Below, in pieces: positions 26,473 to 33,889 of a DNA stretch of 64,000 nucleotides. The stretch spans positions 1 to 64,000 of the forward strand of contig NZ_JACHCI010000028.1 of NCBI RefSeq assembly GCF_014200675.1, given 5' to 3'. The notes below the pieces were generated by a model that was given only the letters and a program-made list of their open reading frames with translations, had not been told where the DNA came from and did no database searches. The position numbers and the translations under genes were made by a program. The stretch comes from Janthinobacterium saanense (GTDB lineage Bacteria; Pseudomonadota; Gammaproteobacteria; Burkholderiales; Burkholderiaceae_D). Position 1 is the stretch's first letter. Every line of letters begins with the position of its first letter.

Positions 26473-28740
26473 ATGAAGAAGCAAATGATGCTGGTCACCC
26501 TGGTGCTCGCCCTGTCAGCCCAGGCTGGTGCAGCGCAAACGGACAAGAGTGCCGCTCCTCCGCCCCCCATGAAGCCGCTGGCCCAGCAAACGCAGGCCGC
26601 CCTGTGGGCTTCGCGCGTGCTGTCGCGCTACCATTACAAGGCCATGCCGCTCGACGATGCGATGTCGGAAAAAATCTTCGACCGCTACTTCAAGTCGCTC
26701 GATGCCGAAAAGCTGTTCTTCGTGCAAGCCGATATCGACCGTTTCGCGCCCGTGCGCTCCAAGCTCGACGACGCCATCAATGGCGAAGACCTGAGCGCGC
26801 CGTTTGCCATCTACAATCTGTACCAGCAGCGCTTCGAAGAACGCATGGCCTATGCGCGCGAACTGCTGAAGACAAAATTTGATTTCACGCAAGACGAAAG
26901 CTATCAGCTGGACCGTGAAAAGGCCGCCTGGCCGAAGAATGATGATGAAGTGCGCGATCTGTGGCGCAAGCGCGTCAAGAATGACTGGCTGCGCCTGAAA
27001 CTGGCCGGCAAGGACGACAAGTCCATCCGTGAAACCCTGGACAAGCGTTATGAAAGCTATGTCACGCGTTCGCGCAAGCTCAATAACGAAGATGTGTTCC
27101 AGATCTTCATGAACGCCTACGCCATGTCGATCGAGCCGCATACCAATTATCTGGGACCGCGTGCTTCGGAAAACTTTGACATCGCCATGCGTCTGTCGCT
27201 CGAAGGCATCGGCGCCGTGCTGCAAACGCGCGACGAATACACGGTGGTGCGTGAAATCGTGCCAGGCAGCCCGGCCGGTTTGTCGGGCAAGCTGAAAGTG
27301 GGCGACCGCATCATCGGCGTGGGGCAGGGCGATAGCGGCCCCATCACTGAAGTGCTGGGCTGGCGCATCGACGATGTGGTGCAACTGATACGCGGCACCA
27401 AGGATTCCACCGTGCGCCTCGATATTCTGCCGGCCGATGCCGGCCCGGACGCCAAGCATACGGTGCTGGCGCTGGTGCGCAAGAAAATCAGCATGGAAGA
27501 GCAATCGGCGAAGAAATCCATCATCGAAGTGCGCGACAACGGCGTCAAGCGCCGCATCGGCGTGATCTCGCTGCCGACCTTCTACCAGGACTTCGATGCG
27601 CGCCGCCGTGGCGACAAGGATTTCAAGAGCGCCACGCGCGACGTGTCCCGCTTGCTGGGCGAGTTGAAGAAAGACAAGGTTGACAACGTCCTCATCGACT
27701 TGCGCAACAACGGCGGCGGTTCGCTGAACGAAGCCGTCGATTTGACGGGTTTGTTCATCGACAAAGGCCCGGTGGTGATGCAGCGCAATGCCGAAGGCAA
27801 GGTCGATACTGAGAGCGATACCAACGCCGGCCTGGCCTGGGATGGCCCGATGGGCGTGCTGATCAATCGTGGTTCGGCCTCCGCTTCCGAGATTTTTGCC
27901 GCCGCCATCCAGGATTACGGCCGTGGCCTGGTGATCGGTGAAGGCAGCTTCGGCAAGGGCACCGTGCAGACCCTGATAGACCTGAACCGTTTCGGCGGCA
28001 GCGACAAAGCCCGCTTTGGCGAGCTGAAAATGACGGTGGCGCAATTCTTCCGCATCAACGGCGGCACCACGCAATTGCGTGGCGTGACGCCCGACATCAA
28101 GCTGCCAGCCATGTCGGATACGGAAAACTTTGGCGAATCGAGTTATGACAATGCCTTGCCATGGGTCTCCATCAAGCCGGCGAACTACACGCCGACGGGC
28201 GACTTGAAAGACATCGTGCCGCTGCTCGACAAAAAGCATGAAGCGCGCGTGGCCAAGGACAAGGACTTCCAGTATCTGCAGGATGACATCGCGCTGATCG
28301 TCAAGCAGCGCAAGGATAACCAGCTGTCGCTGAACGAAGCCGTGCGCCGCAAGGAGCGCGATGCCCAGGATGCGCGTGCCAAGGCGCGTGAAAAACGCCT
28401 GATCGCGCAGATTTCCAATCCGGGCGATGATCTGGTGGTGATTCCTGATCCGAAAGATGTGAAGAGCGCAGCCGGCAAGACCGCCAAGCAGCAGATTGCT
28501 GCCGTGAAAGGCGCCTTGCGCACCGACGATGGTTTGCAGGGTGACGAGCGTGCGCTGAGCGCCGAACTCGACGCCGAAACGGCCGCGAAGAGCGCCAAGG
28601 ATGTGCTGTTGAACGAAACGGCGCGCATCCTGGCTGATGAAGTGGGACTGATCAAGGCCGACACCCGTCTGGCGGCCAAGGTCTTGCCATACGCAACCGA
28701 TGCCAAGGGCGCGCCGGCAACGGCTACCACGGCGAAGTAA
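26473..28740 (+). CDS. prc: tail-specific (C-terminal processing) protease
   Basis: 755 residues with a signal peptide ending near 21. The order is an N-terminal helical TSP domain, a PDZ domain ('EGIGAVLQTRDEYTVVREIVPGSPAGLSGKLKVGDRIIGVGQG', about 235-280), the S41 catalytic domain and a C-terminal DUF3340-type region. Ser470 in 'GSASASE' and Lys495 in 'GEGSFGKGTVQ' are 25 residues apart, as in the Ser/Lys dyad of E. coli Tsp. It degrades periplasmic proteins from their C-termini, including peptidoglycan hydrolase regulators. TTCGGAG precedes the ATG. A terminator follows. Confidence 0.94.
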   Translation: MKKQMMLVTLVLALSAQAGAAQTDKSAAPPPPMKPLAQQTQAALWASRVLSRYHYKAMPLDDAMSEKIFDRYFKSLDAEKLFFVQADIDRFAPVRSKLDDAINGEDLSAPFAIYNLYQQRFEERMAYARELLKTKFDFTQDESYQLDREKAAWPKNDDEVRDLWRKRVKNDWLRLKLAGKDDKSIRETLDKRYESYVTRSRKLNNEDVFQIFMNAYAMSIEPHTNYLGPRASENFDIAMRLSLEGIGAVLQTRDEYTVVREIVPGSPAGLSGKLKVGDRIIGVGQGDSGPITEVLGWRIDDVVQLIRGTKDSTVRLDILPADAGPDAKHTVLALVRKKISMEEQSAKKSIIEVRDNGVKRRIGVISLPTFYQDFDARRRGDKDFKSATRDVSRLLGELKKDKVDNVLIDLRNNGGGSLNEAVDLTGLFIDKGPVVMQRNAEGKVDTESDTNAGLAWDGPMGVLINRGSASASEIFAAAIQDYGRGLVIGEGSFGKGTVQTLIDLNRFGGSDKARFGELKMTVAQFFRINGGTTQLRGVTPDIKLPAMSDTENFGESSYDNALPWVSIKPANYTPTGDLKDIVPLLDKKHEARVAKDKDFQYLQDDIALIVKQRKDNQLSLNEAVRRKERDAQDARAKAREKRLIAQISNPGDDLVVIPDPKDVKSAAGKTAKQQIAAVKGALRTDDGLQGDERALSAELDAETAAKSAKDVLLNETARILADEVGLIKADTRLAAKVLPYATDAKGAPATATTAK

Positions 28741-28760
28741 GTCTGGCGTTAGTATCAGTT

Positions 28761-28801
28761 AAAGGCCGGCGCAGGGATTCCTGGGCTGGCCTTTGTTGTT
28801 T
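28761..28801 (+). terminator. intrinsic terminator of prc
   Basis: AAAGGCC (28761-28767) pairs with GGCCTTT (28788-28794), followed by GTTGTTT, 20 bases after the prc stop. This makes the downstream sRNA-like unit transcriptionally separate. Confidence 0.65.
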
Positions 28802-28838
28802 ATGGGAGGGCATGCTTTACCAGTTATGTCTGATGCTT

Positions 28839-28961
28839 ATTTCTATCATTCCAACAATCAATTGGATCGATATGTGGCAATGCAGCATAATTCATCCGTC
28901 TCCTCTATTCTCCTCCAAGAAAATAGATTCAGCCCGCTCCCGCAGCGGGCTTTTTTTTGCC
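28839..28961 (+). ncRNA. predicted small RNA unit, four-copy family, copy 1
   Basis: Shares its layout with the units at 31271, 42395 and 48941. An 11-base box ATTTCTATCAT opens the unit; a TTGGAT-like -35 and a CATAAT -10 (28886-28891) follow. The predicted RNA, about 60 nt from near 28898, begins with GTCTCCTCTATTCTCCTCC, a CU-rich segment carrying anti-Shine-Dalgarno motifs. It then folds into a TCTATT/AATAGA hairpin and ends in the terminator AGCCCGCT-CCCGC-AGCGGGCT with eight T (28951-28958). It lies between prc and a convergent LysR gene. The promoter and start site are inferred. Confidence 0.68.
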
Positions 28962-28977
28962 TGGATTTTTATATTCG

Positions 28978-29886
28978 CTATTGCAAGGCGGTATTGGCGG
29001 CGAACAGGGCGCTGATCCAGTTGGCGAATGCCTGCACCTTGGGTGCGGTCAAACGTCCTTGGGGCGTCAGCAGCGAGATCGGCATGGCGGTGGGTGGACA
29101 AGCGTCGAGCACGGTCACCAGCTCGCCGCTGTCCAGGTAGGGACGTACCTGGTACAGGCCAGACTGCGCCAACCCCAGTCCTTGCAAGACGCAGATCAGG
29201 CTGGCGTCGGCGTCATTGACGGCGATCGGGCCTGTCATCGGTACGCGCACCACTTTGCCGTCCTGCATGAAATCCCAGTCGAAGGCGCGCCCCGTGCGGC
29301 CGGAAAAATGCATCACGCCGTGGTGGGTGGCCAGGTCGGCCAGGGTGCGCGGCGTGCCGTGCCGCGCCAGATAGGCGGGGGCGGCGCAAGTGACGAAGCG
29401 CATCGTGCCCACTTGCTTGCCGATCAGCGCGGAATCCTGCAAGTCTCCCACGCGCAGCGCGCAATCGATGCCTTCCTGTGTCAGGTCGACCAATCGGTCC
29501 GTCAGGCTCAGAAACAGTTCCACGTCTGGATAAGCGGCATGAAATTGTCCGATATGGGGCAACACCAGCCGGCGGCCCACGGTATTGGGCAGGTTGACGC
29601 GCAGCACGCCCTTGGCTTTATTCGCTTCCGGGCCGCGGAATGCCAGTTCCGACGCATCGACGGCGCCGAGGATGGCCGTGCAATGGCGAAAATATTCGGC
29701 TCCGTCAGGTGTCAGCGACAACTTGCGGGTAGTGCGCTGCAGCAGCTGCGTGCCCAGATAAGCTTCCAGTTTCTGCAGGGTCGCCGTGAGCGCGGCGCGG
29801 GGCAGGTTCAGGGTCTCGGCCGCCTTGGAAAAGCTGTTGGCCTCGACGATGCGCACAAAGGTTTGCATCGCCTTGATCTTGTCCAT
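28978..29886 (-). CDS. LysR-family transcriptional regulator
   Basis: 302 residues with the N-terminal HTH 'MDKIKAMQTFVRIVEANSFSKAAETLNLPRAALTATLQKLEAYLG' and a substrate-binding domain. An Arg-rich hinge ('RTTRKLSLTPDG') follows the HTH. It is divergent from the MFS transporter at 30025; their shared 138-bp region holds a short dyad, so it likely controls that exporter. The effector is unknown. Confidence 0.88.
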   Translation of the reverse strand: MDKIKAMQTFVRIVEANSFSKAAETLNLPRAALTATLQKLEAYLGTQLLQRTTRKLSLTPDGAEYFRHCTAILGAVDASELAFRGPEANKAKGVLRVNLPNTVGRRLVLPHIGQFHAAYPDVELFLSLTDRLVDLTQEGIDCALRVGDLQDSALIGKQVGTMRFVTCAAPAYLARHGTPRTLADLATHHGVMHFSGRTGRAFDWDFMQDGKVVRVPMTGPIAVNDADASLICVLQGLGLAQSGLYQVRPYLDSGELVTVLDACPPTAMPISLLTPQGRLTAPKVQAFANWISALFAANTALQ

Positions 29887-29927
29887 GAGGGCGTTTCCTG
29901 AGAATTGTTCATATAATGTGAAAAGTA

Positions 29928-29945
29928 TAGGGTGATTATGCCCTA
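29928..29945. promoter_or_regulatory. candidate operator between LysR and MFS genes
   Basis: TAGGG-N8-CCCTA sits in the divergent region, 42 bases from the LysR start, next to a TATAAT at 29913. The arms are only five bases, so this is tentative. Confidence 0.35.
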
Positions 29946-30024
29946 ATTATCTTTGCCTCGCGTTTGCCTACAATAGCGTCATCGTTCTTCATCGCCATTC
30001 ACTTATATTCACCGAGTAAATAAT

Positions 30025-31236
30025 ATGAACAAGGCCTCTCAAGACACATCGGATATCTCGGCCGGCATGGTGCTGCTGCTGGCAGTCGCTTCCGGCCTGA
30101 TCGTCGCCAACCTGTATTACGCCCAGACCCTGGTCGGCCCCATCAGCGCCGCCACGGGCTTGTCGGCCAAGGCGGCCGGCCTGATCGTGACCCTGACGCA
30201 AGTGGGCTACACCCTGGGCTTGCTGTTTGTGGTGCCGCTCGGTGATTTGCTGGAAAACCGCCGCCTGATCATTACTGCCTTGCTGGTGACGGCGGTGGCG
30301 CTGGCGGTGGCCGCCTTCAGCACGGGTGCCGTGGTCTTTTTGGCCGCCGCGCTGGCCATCGGACTCGGTTCGGTAGCGGCGCAGGTGATCGTGCCGTTCG
30401 CTGCGCACCTGTCGAAAGAAGCCACGCGTGGGCAAACCGTGGGCAAGGTCGTCAGTGGCTTGCTGCTGGGAATCATGCTGGCGCGCCCCGTGGCCTCGCT
30501 GGTGGCTGCCCATGCCAGCTGGCACCTGGTGTTTGGCGGCGCCGCCGTGCTGATGCTGGTGCTGGCGGCCGTGCTGCGGCGCGCTTTGCCGCTGCGCGTG
30601 CCCGTCTCGTCGATGTCGTATCCAGCTTTGATGGGGTCCTTGTGGCATTTGCTGCTGGGCACACCCGTGCTGCGCCGGCGCGCCGCTTATCATGCGGGCC
30701 TGTTTGGCGCCTTCAGCCTGTTCTGGACCGTCACGCCGCTGGTGCTGGCCAGCCCTGCATTCGGCTTGTCGCAAACGGGCATCGCCATCTTTGCCCTGGT
30801 CGGCATGGCAGGCGCCGTCTCGTCGCCCATCGCTGGCCGTCTGGCCGACTCTGGCCACACCTTGCCGGCGACGGCGATTGCGCTGCTGCTGGGCGTCATC
30901 GCCTTTGCCTTGCCGATGTTTGCGCCGGCCTCGAAACATGTGGCGCTGGGCTTGCTGGTGGCAGCTTCCATCGTGCTCGACATGGGTGTGGCTGCCAACC
31001 TGGTGCTGGGCCAGCGCGCCATCTTCAGCCTGGGCGCGGAAGTGCGGGGCCGCTTGAACGGCCTGTATTTCGCGCTGTTCTTTGCCGGCGGCGCGGCCGG
31101 TTCGGCGCTGGGCGCCTGGATGTATGCCAGTTATGGATGGCAGGCAACTTTGCTGACCGGCATGGCATTTCCCGGCCTGGCGCTGCTGTACTGGCTGGGT
31201 GAGTTATTACCAGTACGGGCCCGCCGCACGGCCTGA
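30025..31236 (+). CDS. MFS transporter (drug/metabolite exporter type)
   Basis: 403 residues with twelve predicted membrane spans. 'GLIVANLYYAQTLVGPI' (TM1) and 'GLLFVVPLGDLLENRRLI' (the loop 2-3 motif A variant) resemble the YfcJ/YajR-like arabinose-efflux group of MFS proteins, which export small metabolites or drugs. It is divergent from a LysR regulator. The specific substrate cannot be read from sequence. An sRNA-like unit starts 35 bases after the stop. Confidence 0.85.
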   Translation: MNKASQDTSDISAGMVLLLAVASGLIVANLYYAQTLVGPISAATGLSAKAAGLIVTLTQVGYTLGLLFVVPLGDLLENRRLIITALLVTAVALAVAAFSTGAVVFLAAALAIGLGSVAAQVIVPFAAHLSKEATRGQTVGKVVSGLLLGIMLARPVASLVAAHASWHLVFGGAAVLMLVLAAVLRRALPLRVPVSSMSYPALMGSLWHLLLGTPVLRRRAAYHAGLFGAFSLFWTVTPLVLASPAFGLSQTGIAIFALVGMAGAVSSPIAGRLADSGHTLPATAIALLLGVIAFALPMFAPASKHVALGLLVAASIVLDMGVAANLVLGQRAIFSLGAEVRGRLNGLYFALFFAGGAAGSALGAWMYASYGWQATLLTGMAFPGLALLYWLGELLPVRARRTA

Positions 31237-31270
31237 AGCTTGCCATGCGCCAGCATTATCACCAGACTGT

Positions 31271-31392
31271 ATTTCTATCATCATGAAGATAAAGTGGAAT
31301 GATATGGCGCGACGCAGCATAATGCATCTGTCTCCTCTACTTCCTCACAGGAAATAGATTCAGCCCGCTACCGCAGCGGGCTTTTTTTTGCC
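31271..31392 (+). ncRNA. predicted small RNA unit, four-copy family, copy 2
   Basis: Same architecture as copy 1: ATTTCTATCATCA box, GTGGAA/CATAAT promoter-like elements (-10 at 31318-31323), CU-rich TGTCTCCTCTACTTCCTC, a hairpin TTCC-TCAC-AGGAA inside TCTA/TAGA, and the terminator with AGCCCGCT...AGCGGGCT plus eight T (31382-31389). Changes relative to copy 1 in the first hairpin keep the pairing (TTCC/GGAA replaces TTCT/AGAA), which supports an RNA function. It lies between the MFS gene and the convergent mqsA. Confidence 0.68.
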
Positions 31393-31400
31393 CGGCGATC

Positions 31401-31802
31401 TTATGCCGCAATGACTTCAGGCAATAGCTCGGGATGATTGTTGAGTAATTTCAACAGTTTGACGGTGGCCAGCGGCGGCCTGGTCTTGCCGTTTTCATAG
31501 CGCGAGAAGGCATTCACGCCGCCACCAAAGATTTCCGCCGCCTGGCGCTGGTCCAGGTTCAGCTTCTTGCGTACGCTAAGGATGAACTGGGGATCGACCG
31601 ACGCGCTATTGACCTGCTTGTTGAAGGCCAGCATCAGATCCATGGTGCGGCGCGATTCCTGCGGCCCCAAAATGGCTTCGTCGCAAGCCGTGCAAAACTC
31701 GCCTTCGACGTGCGGCAGCACTGTCGTTTCGCCTTTGTAGGTGTAGGACAGATCACGTACCTCCTGGACCAGGTCGCCGGCACCGCAGATTTCGCATTTC
31801 AT
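31401..31802 (-). CDS. mqsA: MqsA-family antitoxin
   Basis: 133 residues. The N-terminal zinc domain has Cys3, Cys6, Cys37 and Cys40 (CEIC...CTAC). The C-terminal half is an XRE-type HTH ('LDQRQAAEIFGGGVNAFSRYENGKTRPP'). Both halves match the known MqsA fold: the first binds the toxin, the second DNA. The gene starts two bases after the toxin stop. It should neutralise MqsR and repress the operon. Confidence 0.9.
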   Translation of the reverse strand: MKCEICGAGDLVQEVRDLSYTYKGETTVLPHVEGEFCTACDEAILGPQESRRTMDLMLAFNKQVNSASVDPQFILSVRKKLNLDQRQAAEIFGGGVNAFSRYENGKTRPPLATVKLLKLLNNHPELLPEVIAA

Positions 31803-31804
31803 GG

Positions 31805-32110
31805 CTATAACTCCTTGAACGACACGATTAACACGCCATTCTGTATCATTAATTTCAAATAGACATCTTCATCATTTGGTGTGACCGCGTGATAGACATC
31901 CATCCACAGCCCCGGATTCTTGTCCGATTCCATGGTTTTATAAAAGAACCCGCTATGCGGCAAGTCGAGCACGATGGCGATCATGCCGTCCAGGTCGAGC
32001 CCAAGCCGGGTAGCGCCTTCCCGCGCGACTTTGGTAGTCTTGTAGCGCCCCTGCCGTATCAATACCAGCATGTCCGCCAGATTGTGCGTAGCCCTAGTGT
32101 CATTTGTCAT
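31805..32110 (-). CDS. mqsR: MqsR-family mRNA interferase toxin
   Basis: 101 residues. 'LGLDLDGMIAIVLDLPHSGFFYKTMESDKNPGLWMDVYH' and 'VYLKLMIQNGVLIVSFKEL' match the RelE-like MqsR fold, and the C-terminal 'VLIVSFKE' is the family's signature. MqsR cuts mRNA mainly at GCU. The toxin gene comes first, as in the E. coli pair. A long palindrome upstream is a good operator candidate. Confidence 0.9.
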   Translation of the reverse strand: MTNDTRATHNLADMLVLIRQGRYKTTKVAREGATRLGLDLDGMIAIVLDLPHSGFFYKTMESDKNPGLWMDVYHAVTPNDEDVYLKLMIQNGVLIVSFKEL

Positions 32111-32132
32111 GGGGTGCTCGCTGTATGGTAAT

Positions 32133-32167
32133 TTAACCTACTTGGTTTAATTTGGCAAGTAGGTTAA
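32133..32167. promoter_or_regulatory. MqsA operator candidate
   Basis: TTAACCTACTT (32133-32143) and AAGTAGGTTAA (32157-32167) are perfect 11-bp inverted arms with a 13-bp spacer, 23 bases upstream of mqsR. The AACCT...AGGTT core matches the palindromes MqsA binds in E. coli. Confidence 0.75.
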
Positions 32168-32243
32168 TGAAGGTGTGTGCTTCTTCAGTCCAGCGTAGCA
32201 GCCTCCTGCGGCGTCGCTTTGCGCTGGATGCTCAAAAAACCGC

Positions 32244-32783
32244 TTAAGGTTGGGCCAGCAAAACCCGTATGGTGTTTTCCGTTTCCGCATAATCACCTTC
32301 GCCAAAATGCTGGTAGACGATGCGGCCTTTTTTGTCGATCAGGTAAAAAGCTGGCCAATACTGGTTGCGGTAGGCGCGCCAGGTGGCGTAGCGGTTGTCT
32401 TGCGCGATCGGATAGCTCAGGCCCAGGCGCTTGGCAGCCGCTTCCACGTTGCTGGTCGAGCGTTCAAACGGGAATTCCGGCGTATGCACGCCGATCACGG
32501 TCAGGCCCTGGTCCTTGTATTTGTCGTGCCATTGCTGGACGTAGGGCAGGGTGTTGACGCAGTTGATGCAGGTGTAAGTCCAGAAATCGACCAGCACCAC
32601 CTTGCCCCGCAATTGTTCGATGTTCAAGGGTGGGCTGTTGATCCAGTGTTCGATGCCGGCCAAGGCGGGCGCTTGCCCCAGGTCTTGCAAGGGCGCCGCC
32701 TGGGTGACGTGCGCGGTGATGGCGAGGCTGCTGCCGGCAACGATGCTGGCGGCGATGAGCAATTTTTTGATGGTGCTGATCAT
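32244..32783 (-). CDS. exported thioredoxin-like protein (TlpA/redoxin type)
   Basis: 179 residues from the ATG at 32783; another ATG six bases upstream lies too close to AAGGAC. The signal peptide ends near residue 29. The thioredoxin fold 'VVLVDFWTYTCINCVNTLPYVQQWHDKY' has the active-site CINC (Cys72 and Cys75 from this start). 'YWPAFYLIDKKGRIVYQHFGEGDY' carries the cis-Pro. This CINC group resembles the C-terminal domain of DipZ and periplasmic redoxins that reduce disulfides or methionine sulfoxide partners. It is divergent from a two-component operon, with a shared palindrome between. Confidence 0.85.
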   Translation of the reverse strand: MISTIKKLLIAASIVAGSSLAITAHVTQAAPLQDLGQAPALAGIEHWINSPPLNIEQLRGKVVLVDFWTYTCINCVNTLPYVQQWHDKYKDQGLTVIGVHTPEFPFERSTSNVEAAAKRLGLSYPIAQDNRYATWRAYRNQYWPAFYLIDKKGRIVYQHFGEGDYAETENTIRVLLAQP

Positions 32784-32878
32784 GGTCATGTCCTTTCAGT
32801 GGGGAAGAGTGCATGACCGTATTGAAGCTGCGCCGCGTATCGGGCGTGTGTCGGCCTGTGCATGGCGCTGCGGCGGAC

Positions 32879-32903
32879 TGTATCGGCGGCGCCTGCAGAT
32901 ACA
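32879..32903. promoter_or_regulatory. TGTATC-N13-GATACA palindrome, site 1
   Basis: The arms extend to GACTGTATC/GATACAGTC (32876-32884 and 32898-32906). It lies 96 bases from the redoxin start and 65 bases from the small ORF that begins the two-component operon. A possible TATAAA -10 for the rightward operon is at 32934. The same motif and spacing recur at 35216-35240. Confidence 0.65.
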
Positions 32904-32967
32904 GTCGGACATAAATCTTTGTTAGACTTCCGCTATAAAGTAGCCTTTCCATCGCAGAGAGCGCGTC

Positions 32968-33156
32968 ATGCATACAGAATTTTCGCCACCATCGGGCCAC
33001 ACGACAGGGTTTTTCAGGCGTAGCCTGCAGCGTATCCTCGCCACTTGCGTCTTTCTGCTGGGCGGCATCGGCTTTGAGGTCAGCCATCCCGTCAACTGTT
33101 CCACCATCCACAGCAGCGGACCGCGCCACCGTCCGGGCAAGCGCCGCGATGGATAA
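32968..33156 (+). CDS. possible 62-residue leader protein of the two-component operon
   Basis: The frame starts at an ATG after GAGAG and has one hydrophobic segment ('RILATCVFLLGGIGFEV', about 22-38). Its TAA overlaps the first codons of the response-regulator gene by eight bases. The regulator has no good RBS of its own, which makes translational coupling through this frame attractive. No similarity is recognised; it may also be non-coding leader. Confidence 0.4.
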   Translation: MHTEFSPPSGHTTGFFRRSLQRILATCVFLLGGIGFEVSHPVNCSTIHSSGPRHRPGKRRDG

Positions 33157-33889
33157 ACCCGACCACATCCTGATCGTCGATGACGACCATGAAATCCGCG
33201 ACCTGCTGTCCAGTTATCTGCGCAAGATCGGTTTCCAGGTCTCGGCCGCGGCGAATGGCCGCCAGATGCGCAGCGTGCTGGAAGAAGGGCCGGTAGACCT
33301 GGTGATCCTCGACTTGATGTTGCCCGGTGAAGATGGCCTGGTGCTGTGCCGCGAGCTGCGCGCCGGTAAATGGCGCGCCGTGCCGGTGCTGATGCTGACG
33401 GCGCTCGATGAAGAGACGGAGCGCATCATCGGCCTGGAAATGGGCGCCGACGATTACATGGCCAAGCCGTTTTCCTCGCGCGAACTGGTGGCGCGCATCC
33501 GTGCGGTGCTGCGGCGCACGCGCATGCTGCCGCCCAGCATGAAGCCGCTGGAAGTGAGCCAGTTGCTGCGTTTCGGTGACTGGCGGCTCGATACGACTGC
33601 CCGCCACCTGCTCGATACCGACGGCACCATGGTGGCGCTCAGTGGCGCCGAATACCGGCTGCTGCGGGTATTTCTCGATCACCCGCAGCGTGTGCTGACG
33701 CGCGATCAGCTGCTGAACCTGACGCAGGGGCGCGACACGGACCAGTTCGACCGCTCCATCGATTTACTGGTCAGCCGCTTGCGCCAGCGCCTGCGCGACG
33801 ATGCGCGCGGCCAGCGCTATATCAAGACCCTGCGCAGCGAAGGTTATATTTTTACGTGTACCGTGGAAGTGTCCGAGGGCGCGGCATGA
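33149..33889 (+). CDS. OmpR-family response regulator
   Basis: 246 residues. The receiver has the acidic pocket 'VDDD' (10-13), the phosphoacceptor Asp55 in 'LVILDLMLPGEDG' and Lys105 in 'YMAKPF'. The C-terminal winged helix ('LSGAEYRLLRVFLDHPQRVLTRDQLLNLTQGRDTDQFDRSIDLLVSRLRQRL') is canonical OmpR/PhoB. The start at 33149 is set by the receiver domain boundary. The gene overlaps its sensor kinase by four bases (ATGA). It is the obvious candidate to bind the TGTATC-N13-GATACA sites. Confidence 0.93.
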   Translation: MDKPDHILIVDDDHEIRDLLSSYLRKIGFQVSAAANGRQMRSVLEEGPVDLVILDLMLPGEDGLVLCRELRAGKWRAVPVLMLTALDEETERIIGLEMGADDYMAKPFSSRELVARIRAVLRRTRMLPPSMKPLEVSQLLRFGDWRLDTTARHLLDTDGTMVALSGAEYRLLRVFLDHPQRVLTRDQLLNLTQGRDTDQFDRSIDLLVSRLRQRLRDDARGQRYIKTLRSEGYIFTCTVEVSEGAA

